9,388 bases of DNA from Treponema sp. (GTDB taxonomy: Bacteria > Spirochaetota > Spirochaetia > Treponematales > Breznakiellaceae): contig JAISSG010000019.1 of assembly GCA_031273185.1 (NCBI GenBank), positions 1 to 9,388 of the forward strand. Direction: 5' to 3'. This document shows, piece after piece, positions 1 to 6,671 of the stretch. The translations under genes were made by a program, and so were the position numbers. The notes below the pieces were generated by a model, which was not told the origin of the DNA, did not search any database, and saw nothing but the letters and a program-made list of their open reading frames with translations. Position 1 is the first letter of the stretch; each line of letters starts with the position of its first letter.

Positions 1-3
1 AAT

Positions 4-231
4 ATGCTTGAAACTGAATGGGAATTTTATGAAAACAATCGGGACGAACTGGTAGAAAAATACTGCGGCAAGTTTGTTGTTATATCCGGGGACAGGGTGG
101 TCTCCGCCTATGACGATGAAAAAATTGCCTACCGGGAGACCGTAAAGGACATTCCTCTTGGCTCTTTTATGATTCACCACATAGCCGAGGAGGAGGAAAT
201 CGTTCAGCTTTCCCCTTTTGCCAATGTCTAA
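4..231 (+). CDS. DUF5678-like small protein
   Basis: A 75-residue acidic, soluble protein with no signal peptide or membrane segment. The layout W-E-F-Y near residues 6-9, DELVEKY at 14-20, GKFVVI at 22-27, then a short basic turn and a D-D-E-K-I-A-Y segment, resembles the DUF5678 family of small proteins of unknown function. From memory, family members run about 75-100 residues and are often encoded directly upstream of a retropepsin-like aspartic protease, as here: the next reading frame starts at 224, inside this gene's last codons. Only three bases precede the ATG, so no ribosome site can be judged and the true start may lie outside the window. The gene is intact although its partner is broken. 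The family call rests on pattern memory and no function is known. Confidence 0.72.
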   Translation: MLETEWEFYENNRDELVEKYCGKFVVISGDRVVSAYDDEKIAYRETVKDIPLGSFMIHHIAEEEEIVQLSPFANV

Positions 232-572
232 AGTTACGCATTTTGCTTTTAAGCAAGACAACCAGTCCCTATGTTTGCGGCTGTTGACCGAGGCTCAAGT
301 TTTCAATAGTAAATAATACCAGCATTGTTGATGTAGCCAAGGTTTCTATCGGGCTTCCAAATTTGGTAATGGTTGAAGAAGTAAATGTAATGATATGCTG
401 TCTTAATCAGGGTTTTGATCTGATAATAGGCATGGACATTATACTGCTTGGCGATTTTTCCATAAGTAATGGGGGAGGTAGAACCTTATTCTCTTTTGCC
501 ATACCGCCTTTTGAAAATAAAACAGATCATTACGAAAAGGCTCTTGCAGTAAATAAACGAAACAAAGTTTGA
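224..572 (+). pseudogene. Decayed retropepsin-like aspartic protease
   Basis: Three frame-shifted pieces together resemble a retropepsin-like protease. Piece 1 starts at ATG 224, overlapping the upstream stop, and reads MSKVTHFAFKQDNQS. Piece 2, in another frame around 268-306, reads PMFAAVDRGSS, matching the active-site region where the family has D-T/S-G; the Thr/Ser is replaced by Arg. Piece 3, in a third frame from about 303 to the TGA at 570-572, carries the C-terminal half, with V-D-V-A-K-V-S-I-G-L-P-N, then GFDLIIGMDI and GDFSISN, typical of these proteases. Compared with remembered relatives, about 20-30 residues between the active site and piece 3 are missing, and in-frame stops lie at 307-309 and 285-287. 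Two frame breaks, a deletion and a changed active site make an active enzyme very unlikely. Piece 3 alone could be read from TTG 363 as a 69-residue fragment, but nothing suggests it is translated. Confidence 0.75.
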
Positions 573-671
573 TTTTATATCTAATTTCCGCTAATATTGA
601 GTGAAAGACGAGAAGGTTGCGGATTCTTCTACCGGGCAATAGCGTAGGTGGTTTACGTATAATTTTTCCAC

Positions 672-713
672 AGCCAGTCGCTTTGTTACCTGTTACCTGA
701 ACCGCAACTGGCT
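672..713 (-). other. Hairpin spanning the end of the NlpC-like gene
   Basis: On the minus strand AGCCAGTTGC (713-704) can pair with GCGACTGGCT (681-672), giving a 10-bp stem with one G-U pair and a 22-nt loop that contains the stop codon (693-695). No U-tract follows, so it is not a standard intrinsic terminator. It could protect the 3' end or help termination in another way. The loop also contains a tandem 7-mer, TGTTACC twice on the plus strand (684-697). Confidence 0.35.
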
Positions 714-1802
714 GATAAGCTTCAGCCGCACAACCCTGCCGCCGCCCAGTTCGCTGAACACGCGATAGCGGTTGCCGTCGTCGGAGAAGGGGCTGGCCTT
801 TTCGCCGGGGAAGGGGGCCTGCCGAAGCTGCGTCCAGCCAAGGCTGGGGTCACCGAGAGAGGTGTTTGGCCGGGACGGGTCAAAGCGGATGAAGGACTCG
901 TGGACGCCCCGCTCGTGCAGAGGGGCCTCGTCGGTGCTTTGCAGGTAGCGGATGATCCCTCGGGTCATGTCGATGGACTGGATAACCGCCGAATGGGCAA
1001 TCTCCCCCGTGGCCCCCCGGAACAGGATTATGTCCGCCGGGCGCAGGTTGCTGATCTTGTCTTCCACCGGGACAAGGTGGGCGCTGTTTGAATTGAAAAA
1101 CGAGGTGCCCGCATACCAGGCGGGATTAGCGCCCCGTGGCACTCCCATGGAGTGGCTGAGGTTCCTGCCCAGGTCGATCCCGCCCTGCTGCGCGACATAC
1201 GAGAGCACATGCCAGACAAAGGCCGAGCAGTCCATCCCGACAAGGCCGACGCAGTACAGGTAGTTGTAGACATCGGTTTCCTCGATCCCCCTGCCGGTGG
1301 CAAAAACATAGGGGCGGTGGAGAAGGCCCCGGTACGATCCCGCTTTCATGCGGGCAATGTCAAACAGGTCCCGCGAGCTGCGCCATCCCTGCGCCGGAAT
1401 GTCGAAAATTATAACCTGCTCCCGCCCGTAGGAAAGGGTCTGGACGTACAGCGCAAAATCATCGGAATCGAGTATGCCCTCAATGACAGGCCAGAGCATG
1501 TCAGGGCTCCCCTTGCCGCCGCCGTGGAATTGCCAGCCGGTCTGGCTAAACACGTCGCGCTCGTGGTTTTCGGCAAAGGGCATGCGAATGTTCATTATTT
1601 TTCCGTCGATGATTTTCGTTTTGAAGCAGCTACGGTAGGCTTCTTCGATTACCCGCTCTATGCCGTTGCCCCAAAGCCGCGCCGGATCGGAGAACGCGAC
1701 AAGGTGATTGCCTTGCGGGGATTCCTGCGCCGAAAGCGGATTCCCGGCGAACAGTATTATTGCACATAACAGCGCGTGCCTAGCCATTCGCCATGTCCAC
1801 AA
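693..1802 (-). CDS. Secreted NlpC/P60-like cysteine hydrolase
   Basis: A 369-residue exported protein with an N-terminal signal peptide (hydrophobic core about residues 9-20, probable cleavage after LSA at 23-25). The C-terminal half carries the hallmarks of an NlpC/P60 (CHAP-related) fold: MDCSAFVWHV around the likely nucleophile Cys192, and RPADIILFRG (254-263) followed by EIAHSAVI with the likely catalytic His270. Such enzymes usually cleave peptide bonds in peptidoglycan stem peptides, which suggests a periplasmic cell-wall role. The roughly 165 residues before the catalytic part match no domain I recognise, and the third polar catalytic residue is not obvious. The TTG at 1802 is chosen because AGGAGG lies 5 nt upstream; the in-frame ATG at 1787 is about 20 nt from that site. 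It is the last gene of the minus-strand block, 42 bp after the H1-like gene. The fold is fairly secure, the substrate is not. Confidence 0.82.
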   Translation of the reverse strand: MWTWRMARHALLCAIILFAGNPLSAQESPQGNHLVAFSDPARLWGNGIERVIEEAYRSCFKTKIIDGKIMNIRMPFAENHERDVFSQTGWQFHGGGKGSPDMLWPVIEGILDSDDFALYVQTLSYGREQVIIFDIPAQGWRSSRDLFDIARMKAGSYRGLLHRPYVFATGRGIEETDVYNYLYCVGLVGMDCSAFVWHVLSYVAQQGGIDLGRNLSHSMGVPRGANPAWYAGTSFFNSNSAHLVPVEDKISNLRPADIILFRGATGEIAHSAVIQSIDMTRGIIRYLQSTDEAPLHERGVHESFIRFDPSRPNTSLGDPSLGWTQLRQAPFPGEKASPFSDDGNRYRVFSELGGGRVVRLKLISQLRFR

Positions 1803-1807
1803 TATTC

Positions 1808-1813
1808 CCTCCT
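1808..1813 (-). promoter_or_regulatory. Shine-Dalgarno fixing a TTG start
   Basis: AGGAGG on the minus strand sits 5 nt upstream of the TTG at 1800-1802. This spacing fits the TTG and not the ATG at 1785-1787, so it decides the start of the NlpC-like gene. Confidence 0.7.
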
Positions 1814-1844
1814 GGGTATAACGATGCGGTGATGCTGCCCTGCC

Positions 1845-2237
1845 TCATTTGGGGAAATTTATCAGTGGCCGCCGGTGCATAACCGGCCCCCGGGAATCGG
1901 GGGCGGATGCCGGGCTTTGCATGGCTGGAAGGGGATTTTCCGTCTTGGCTTCCGATTTTGCCGGGATTTTTTTGCCCGGATTGGCCTTTTTTTCTGCCGG
2001 TCTTGGGGCTATTTTCCTTGAAGCCGTTGCCGGCTGCTTTTTTGCGCTTTTTGGGGGAGTCTTTATCGCTTTGGCATTCGTTTTTTTGGCTCTAACAGGA
2101 GTTTTTGCAGTTACAGAGGTGCTTTTTGACACTGTGGTCTTTTTTGGCTTTGGCTGGACAGGCTTTTTAGCTGTATTCTTTGCTGAAACAGCCTTGGTTG
2201 TCTTTTTAACAGCGGATGCGGCACTCTCCTTCTTCAT
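1845..2237 (-). CDS. Histone H1-like Lys/Ala/Pro-rich protein
   Basis: A 130-residue, very basic, low-complexity protein. Residues 1-100 are nearly all Lys, Ala, Pro, Thr and Ser, with repeated AKK, PKK, TAK and PAK steps, like eukaryotic H1 tails and bacterial H1-like proteins (Hc1/AlgP type). The last 30 residues change in character, lose most of the lysine and end in MHRRPLINFPK. There is no signal peptide, cysteine or membrane segment. By analogy it would bind DNA or RNA in the cytoplasm and affect nucleoid compaction, but composition alone cannot prove this. The ATG at 2237 is chosen because GGAGGG lies 3 nt upstream; the open frame runs on to 2522 but that part overlaps the end of rarA and has an unrelated composition. 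It lies 73 bp after rarA and 42 bp before the NlpC-like gene, same strand. An alternative is a ribosomal or cell-surface low-complexity protein. Confidence 0.78.
   Translation of the reverse strand: MKKESAASAVKKTTKAVSAKNTAKKPVQPKPKKTTVSKSTSVTAKTPVRAKKTNAKAIKTPPKSAKKQPATASRKIAPRPAEKKANPGKKIPAKSEAKTENPLPAMQSPASAPDSRGPVMHRRPLINFPK
1871..1904. repeat. Two overlapping GC-rich hairpins
   Basis: GCCGGT (1871-1876) pairs with ACCGGC (1882-1887) across a 5-nt loop. GCCCCCG (1886-1892) pairs with CGGGGGC (1898-1904), also across a 5-nt loop. They share bases 1886-1887, so only one can form in full. Both lie inside the last codons of the H1-like gene, roughly 25-60 bases before its stop. No U-tract follows on either strand. 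They may be chance products of GC-rich codons or may affect transcript ends. Confidence 0.4.
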
Positions 2238-2273
2238 AATCCCTCCATTTTGTATAAAAAAGAACCTATGGTT

Positions 2274-2296
2274 GGATTTTATCATGGTTTTATCAT
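2274..2296. repeat. Tandem ATGATAAAA repeat before the H1-like gene
   Basis: On the minus strand ATGATAAAACC is followed at once by ATGATAAAATCC, two near-identical 11-12-bp units located 37-59 bases upstream of the ATG at 2237. AATTATGGCAATTAT, itself a short direct repeat, lies just upstream of and overlapping the first unit. The TAAAAT of the second unit could act as a -10 element, but the matching -35 (TGGCAA, 17 bp away) is poor. This is a possible internal promoter or regulator site in the 73-bp gap after rarA. Weak evidence. Confidence 0.3.
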
Positions 2297-2310
2297 AATT
2301 GCCATAATTT

Positions 2311-4626
2311 TTATGTTTTTTTTGCTTTTCCTGGACTACCCGGTATTTGCGCGCAGAGGAGCAGGCTTTTCCACTTCCAGCACAGGGGCCCCTCCTGAAT
2401 TCGCAGCCGCAGTGCATCTTCAATCTGCGAAAAATCGCCGGGATCGATGGTTTTGCCCATAAATGCGCCCCAGCGGGAATTTTCCCGGTCAAACCAGGCG
2501 TCAACGTCCCTTGCGCCGACAAGCCGTTCTTCTTTTTGCTCCAGGGTTTCTATCTTTACCCCAAAACCATGCGACTCAAAGGCCCTCTCAAGCTGATCGG
2601 CGTTCCAGTTCCATGACACCGGCTGCGAAAAAAAGGCATCCTCCGCCTGGCGCAATTTGCTGGCAAGTTGCTGGCCGCCGCCGCACTGCTCTTCGACAAT
2701 GCCGGAGATTCGCTGTCCCAGCGGGGGAGGGGAGGCCAGAAGTACCATGCTGCCGCCAGAGGACAGAAGCGTTTTCGCCTGTGATGCAAGGCAGGCGAAC
2801 GCCGCTTCCGGGCTTAGGGCCTCGGCGTTTTTTGCCAGGCCCTTTCTCCAGGGCTCCCGGACGAGGATGCGGTCGAACTGCGGCGTGGAAAACCATTCTT
2901 CTGCCTGTTCGGGCGTGGGCAGCAAATCGTTTTCCAGCACGGCGATTTCCGGCTGTTCGACCTGGTCAAGCGCCTCGGCATAGCGAAAGAGAGCCTCACG
3001 CGCCGCCTCGCTACCGACCAGCGCCGCACTGAGACCTTCGGGACAACGGCGCAGGCTTTCCCAGAGCAACAGGCCGTCACCGGCAAGGGGTATGAGGATG
3101 CGGTCGTGGCGGGCGGGTGGGGCTGTGTTAAAAATTGTGTTGCGGTCGGCAAGCAAAAGGGCGCTTCTGCCCGACTCCAGCCGCCTGAACCATCCCTCCC
3201 TGCCCTTTGCCGTGGCGGACCAACTGAGCAGTTCCCCATCCGCCGTCGTGCTTTCCGGGCCGTCCCCCAAAACAACAGCCGCCTGCAATTCCCGTTTTTG
3301 CAGTACCTCCTCGCGGATTTTGCCCTCGTAGCCGACAGCGGAGGGGACGTAAAATGCCCTGCCCCGCAGGGCGGTGGGAAGGTATTGCTGTGCCGCCCAG
3401 TGGTTGCGGTAGGCGTGGGGGTAGACGTAGCCCTCGCCGTGGCCAAAGCCCACCGAGTCGCGGCTTGCGTCGCGCAGGTGGTTGGGGACCTCCGCGTCCT
3501 CGCGGTCAACCTCTTTCAGCGCGTCGAAAAAGGCCATCGCCGTGTTGGACTTTGGCGCGGTGGCAAGGTACAGGCAGGCATGGGCGAGGGGGAAGTTCCC
3601 CTCGGGGAAGCCGATGCGGTCAAACGCCTCGGCGCAGGAGACGACGACGGCGAGGGCGTGGGGATCGGCAAGCCCAACGTCCTCGCTGGCAAGGATGATC
3701 ATCCGCCGAAAGATGAAGCTGGGATCTTCCCCGGCCCGCACCATCTTGGCAAGCCAGTACAGTGCCGCATCGGGATCGCTGCCGCGAACGCTTTTGATAA
3801 ACGCGCTGATCGTGTCGAAGTGGTAGTCGCCGTCGCGGTCGTACAAAACGGCCCTGCGCTGGATGCTCTCCTCGGCGGCCTCCATCGAGATGAAAATGGT
3901 TTCGCCTAACGGCGGGGGCCATGACTGCGGGCTGGTTTCCACGGCAAGTTCCAGCGCGTTCAACAGGCTGCGGGCATCGCCGCCGGAAACCTCGACCAGA
4001 TGCTCCAGCGCCCCATCCGCAAAAACCACGTTCCAGTTTCCGTAGCCCCGCTGTGGATCGGCGATGGCCTTTTTCGCCGCCTCCAGCAGGTCGCCACCGT
4101 TCAGCGGCTTGAGCTGGAAAATACGGCTGCGGCTGACCAGGGCGCGGTTTACCTCGAAGAAGGGATTTTCCGTGGTCGCGCCGACCAGTATCACCGTGCC
4201 GTTTTCCACCCAGGGCAACAGCGCGTCCTGCTGGGCCTTGTTCCAGCGGTGCACCTCGTCAACAAATAAAATCGTGCGCTTGTCGTAGAGCCGGCAACGC
4301 TCGTCGGCGCGGTCGATGGCCTCGCGGATGTCCTTTACGCCGGACAGCACGGCGTTGAGGCTTTCAAAGGCCCCTCGGGTGGTGTTGGCGATGACCCGCG
4401 CCAGGCTGGTCTTGCCCGTGCCGGGCGGCCCGTAGAAAATTACCGAGGAAAGGCGGTCGGCCTGGATCGCCCTTCGCAACAGCCGCCCCGGGCCGACAAT
4501 GTGATCCTGGCCGATAACGTCCTCAAGAACGCGGGGCCGCATACGGTAGGCGAGGGGGCTGGCCGCTTTTGCGGGGCTTTTTTCGCGGCTTCCCGCTGCG
4601 GGTTTTGCCGAGAACAGCTCATCCAT
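2311..4626 (-). CDS. rarA: RarA/MgsA AAA+ ATPase with fused C-terminal domain
   Basis: A 771-residue cytoplasmic protein. Residues about 25-450 are a complete RarA (MgsA): Walker A GPPGTGKT (66-73), Walker B with FVDEVHRWNK (121-130), sensor GATTENP (149-155), arginine-finger region SRSRIF (165-170), and the family-typical ASEDVGLADP (313-322) and HAYRNHWAAQQYLP (404-417). RarA is a clamp-loader-like ATPase that acts at stalled replication forks and gaps. Usual RarA is about 430-450 residues, so about 320 residues are extra. Residues 505-640 look like a Rossmann/methyltransferase core: RILIPLAGDGLL as motif I, FDRILVREPWRK at the post-II strand, and LLSSGGSMVLLAS. The acidic and GxGxG residues needed to bind AdoMet are degenerate, so it may be inactive. 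Similar RarA-plus-unknown-domain fusions are, as I recall, known in cyanobacteria and some other bacteria. The gene starts 9 bp after the lipoprotein stop and has only a weak, distant GGAG, suggesting translational coupling. Confidence 0.93.
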   Translation of the reverse strand: MDELFSAKPAAGSREKSPAKAASPLAYRMRPRVLEDVIGQDHIVGPGRLLRRAIQADRLSSVIFYGPPGTGKTSLARVIANTTRGAFESLNAVLSGVKDIREAIDRADERCRLYDKRTILFVDEVHRWNKAQQDALLPWVENGTVILVGATTENPFFEVNRALVSRSRIFQLKPLNGGDLLEAAKKAIADPQRGYGNWNVVFADGALEHLVEVSGGDARSLLNALELAVETSPQSWPPPLGETIFISMEAAEESIQRRAVLYDRDGDYHFDTISAFIKSVRGSDPDAALYWLAKMVRAGEDPSFIFRRMIILASEDVGLADPHALAVVVSCAEAFDRIGFPEGNFPLAHACLYLATAPKSNTAMAFFDALKEVDREDAEVPNHLRDASRDSVGFGHGEGYVYPHAYRNHWAAQQYLPTALRGRAFYVPSAVGYEGKIREEVLQKRELQAAVVLGDGPESTTADGELLSWSATAKGREGWFRRLESGRSALLLADRNTIFNTAPPARHDRILIPLAGDGLLLWESLRRCPEGLSAALVGSEAAREALFRYAEALDQVEQPEIAVLENDLLPTPEQAEEWFSTPQFDRILVREPWRKGLAKNAEALSPEAAFACLASQAKTLLSSGGSMVLLASPPPLGQRISGIVEEQCGGGQQLASKLRQAEDAFFSQPVSWNWNADQLERAFESHGFGVKIETLEQKEERLVGARDVDAWFDRENSRWGAFMGKTIDPGDFSQIEDALRLRIQEGPLCWKWKSLLLCAQIPGSPGKAKKT

Positions 4627-4635
4627 GGACGGGCG

Positions 4636-5955
4636 CTAGTTCTCCGCGTTCCACTGCCATCCTCCTGAATTAGGCCTTTCCCGGTACGACCACAGGCCGG
4701 AGTTCTGGGTGGAAGCGAAAAAAGTCATGTTTTGGTCAATGCTGATGGGTGCCTGGAACAAATGGTTGATAGGTTCTTTGCCGATGGTCGACCGGTAGCG
4801 GTCGTTGTCATGGACAGATCGAAGACTGCCGGGATCACGGCGGGATTGGGATTCGCTGAGGTCGATGGAGCCGGAGCCGTCGGTTTTCAGATCAAATTCC
4901 ACGTAGCCGTAGGTGTATGATGAAGAGATAGTATTGTACAGCCCGCCCTGTATGCCGGCAACTATGATTTTTTTCCTGGCTCCGGGAGTGTCGTCATCGG
5001 TCCACAGGGCAAGCGCGCCGGTGGCATACTTGCCGGTTCCTACCCACCCGCCGTTTTCGCCGTACCGCAGCCGCTCAAACGATCCATCGTTCACCTTGTA
5101 GAAAGCCCCCCCGTTGCGCTCGACGGCGATAATGGTTGAGCCGTCTTCCAGCTTGATCATACCCATAAACATGCGGTCTTTGTTGTCACTGGGGGTAGCA
5201 TCATTTTGTTGCGATACATGAGCAGCGCTGTCAAAGTTAGGTGAATTTAAATCAGTTTCGCTAATCTGGAAGATTCCGTTACCCGTGGTACTCAGGTAAT
5301 GGCTGGTTCCATCAAAAACCGCCCCGGAAAGCAGGGTGGTTTCTCCCTTGAGCAGTTTCAGGGTATCGTCAGTATCCAGGTATAAAATGGCATAATCGTC
5401 CCTGTCCCCGATGCTTGTCCGCGCCCCGGCAAATACCCGGTCTTGGGAAGGATCCGCGTAAATCGACTGTATCTGGGGATAATTAGCGCCTGAGAATCGT
5501 ACTTCCTCCCACTCTGTGCTTGTACTGTCCTTTCCTATAAATTTCAGCACCGTGTCTATGCCGTGGCCTGGCAGGCTGAGCGCGTACAGGTACTTGCTGG
5601 TGGCGGCAAGCGCGATGATTTTTCCTTCGGGCTGCTCAATAAGGTATTCCTTTGAATCCCACCCGGAAACGCCGGTGCCGAGTTCTGTTTTTGCGTACCA
5701 GTGGAGCCGCCCTGAGGCAACGTAGAGAATAGGAACGGTTACTGTTGGATCTTCTGTATTGCCAGGATCAGGATCGTAATCAGGATTAGGGTATTCCCGC
5801 CCGAATTCCACCATGTTGGTGGGGGCGCCTCTGATGAGGGGATTCTGCGGGGGAGGTTCGGTGGAGATTCTGTAGAAAATGGGGTCCTGGGCGCATGAAA
5901 AAACGGCAAGCAGCCCAAGGGCAAAAATCGTTGTTCGCATAGTGCTTGTTCTCAT
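4636..5955 (-). CDS. Beta-propeller-like lipoprotein
   Basis: A 439-residue predicted lipoprotein. The N-terminus is a short signal ending LLAVFS before Cys21, a relaxed lipobox of the kind spirochaetes accept. A Pro- and Asp-rich linker (about 33-70) leads into a long beta-rich region. Phrases of the same shape recur: NGIFQI (226-231), NGGAFYKV (281-288), QGGLYNTI (337-344) and NSGLWSYR (418-425), with other strands such as LYVASG (77-82) and YLYALSL (122-128). This suggests a WD/YVTN-like propeller, although blade number cannot be fixed by eye. It is expected on the periplasmic side of a membrane or at the surface, with no known ligand. The start at 5955 is chosen because AGGA lies 8 nt upstream and overlaps the stop of the outer-membrane protein gene; an alternative ATG at 5940 also keeps the signal. 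It sits between the barrel gene (10-bp gap) and rarA (9-bp gap), so the three are probably co-transcribed. Confidence 0.8.
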   Translation of the reverse strand: MRTSTMRTTIFALGLLAVFSCAQDPIFYRISTEPPPQNPLIRGAPTNMVEFGREYPNPDYDPDPGNTEDPTVTVPILYVASGRLHWYAKTELGTGVSGWDSKEYLIEQPEGKIIALAATSKYLYALSLPGHGIDTVLKFIGKDSTSTEWEEVRFSGANYPQIQSIYADPSQDRVFAGARTSIGDRDDYAILYLDTDDTLKLLKGETTLLSGAVFDGTSHYLSTTGNGIFQISETDLNSPNFDSAAHVSQQNDATPSDNKDRMFMGMIKLEDGSTIIAVERNGGAFYKVNDGSFERLRYGENGGWVGTGKYATGALALWTDDDTPGARKKIIVAGIQGGLYNTISSSYTYGYVEFDLKTDGSGSIDLSESQSRRDPGSLRSVHDNDRYRSTIGKEPINHLFQAPISIDQNMTFFASTQNSGLWSYRERPNSGGWQWNAEN

Positions 5956-5965
5956 ATTCCTAATC

Positions 5966-6637
5966 CTAAAAGTGATACCGCGCCGAAAGGGTAAGACCGA
6001 TAATGTTGCCGTCCACGTCTCTGCTGCGGTCGCGCTTGCCGTCCTCCAATGGCCACTCGGGGTACCAGCCCCAGTCGAAATTTATGCCGAACGACCAGTC
6101 CGGGTTGAAGCGAAAGAAGGCCCCGGTTACTCCTTTGACGAACAACCCTACATAGCCAGAGTTGAGGTATCGGTGGATCGCGACGCCGGCGACCGCATAC
6201 AAGGGGAATTCAAAGCGGCGGATCACGAACTGCCAGCCAGCGCGTGCTCCGATGGGTACAAGGAACACGGTGTTTTTTGCCAGGGTGCCGAAAAATATGC
6301 CTGCAACTTCCGCGCCAAAGGAAAAATGGGCGTTTAAGAAACGGCTGTATGCCAAGGACCCCGTGCCGCCTACCGGCGGGGAAAAATTGTGCGGTATTTC
6401 TTTTCCGTTGTTGAAGAAGACCGTGGGGAAGACAACCCCTAAAGATATAGTAAAGGTCTGGTCCCCCCTCGAATACAGGTCGGGAATGTACCCGTCCCAG
6501 TCTGATTCTATGGGAATGCCCCCGTCGTAAGGCGGTTCCTCGTCTTCATCCTCTTCCTGGGCATAAAGAAACAACGCGCCTTGGCCGGAGAAACAGTATA
6601 ATCCCAGCAGCAGCAAAAGAGCCAGGGCTTTTCGCAT
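5966..6637 (-). CDS. Small outer-membrane beta-barrel protein
   Basis: A 223-residue exported protein. A strongly hydrophobic signal (4-24) probably ends after LYA at 24-26; an acidic patch (residues 28-34) and a Pro/Gly/Asp-rich stretch follow. From residue 60 on, the sequence alternates hydrophobic and polar residues in short strands separated by turns (TFTISLGVVFPTV, FSFGAEVAGIFFG, FEFPLYAVAGVAIH, WSFGINFDWGWY). It ends LTLSARYHF with a terminal Phe, the signal recognised by the BAM assembly machinery. Size and strand count fit an eight-stranded barrel such as the TP0733/OmpW-like family of treponemes; that family name is a suggestion from memory. AGAGGAG at 6646-6652 lies 8 nt upstream of the ATG. 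The stop codon TAG overlaps the ribosome site of the following lipoprotein gene. It is the first gene of the minus-strand block. Confidence 0.82.
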   Translation of the reverse strand: MRKALALLLLLGLYCFSGQGALFLYAQEEDEDEEPPYDGGIPIESDWDGYIPDLYSRGDQTFTISLGVVFPTVFFNNGKEIPHNFSPPVGGTGSLAYSRFLNAHFSFGAEVAGIFFGTLAKNTVFLVPIGARAGWQFVIRRFEFPLYAVAGVAIHRYLNSGYVGLFVKGVTGAFFRFNPDWSFGINFDWGWYPEWPLEDGKRDRSRDVDGNIIGLTLSARYHF

Positions 6638-6657
6638 CGACTAAACTCCTCTGGTTA

Positions 6658-6671
6658 GTTTATATATAAAC
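6658..6671. promoter_or_regulatory. Perfect 14-bp palindrome GTTTATATATAAAC
   Basis: GTTTATATATAAAC is its own reverse complement and covers the proposed -10 element of the outer-membrane protein gene. A dimeric repressor bound here would block the promoter. It may also be an AT-rich palindrome by chance, since no second copy was noticed near other genes. Confidence 0.35.

Noticed and set aside
439..639. 66-residue minus-strand frame in the first 700 bases
   Set aside because: Antisense to the protease remnant; no ribosome site or family likeness.
684..697. Tandem TGTTACC repeat as a possible mobile-element or attachment site
   Set aside because: Only two 7-bp copies, one within the stop region of the NlpC-like gene; no matching copy or integrase in the window.
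1152..1769. 205-residue plus-strand frame opposite the NlpC-like gene
   Set aside because: Shadow of a gene with recognisable catalytic motifs and signal peptide; no motifs of its own.
1849..2298. 149-residue hydrophobic plus-strand frame resembling a membrane protein
   Set aside because: It is antisense to the lysine-rich gene; complements of AAA/AAG codons read as Phe/Leu, which creates false hydrophobicity. No ribosome site.
2238..2522. Upstream extension of the H1-like frame to 2522
   Set aside because: It overlaps the 3' end of rarA, has an unrelated composition, and the GGAGGG ribosome site points to the ATG at 2237.
2814..3509. 231-residue minus-strand frame inside rarA
   Set aside because: Out-of-frame reading of rarA, Arg/Pro/Ser/Thr-rich, typical of a shifted GC-rich gene.
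3106..3909. Long plus-strand frame (267 residues) opposite rarA
   Set aside because: Antisense to the conserved AAA+ region, whose GC-rich codons avoid stops in this frame. Composition is not protein-like and no family motif is seen.
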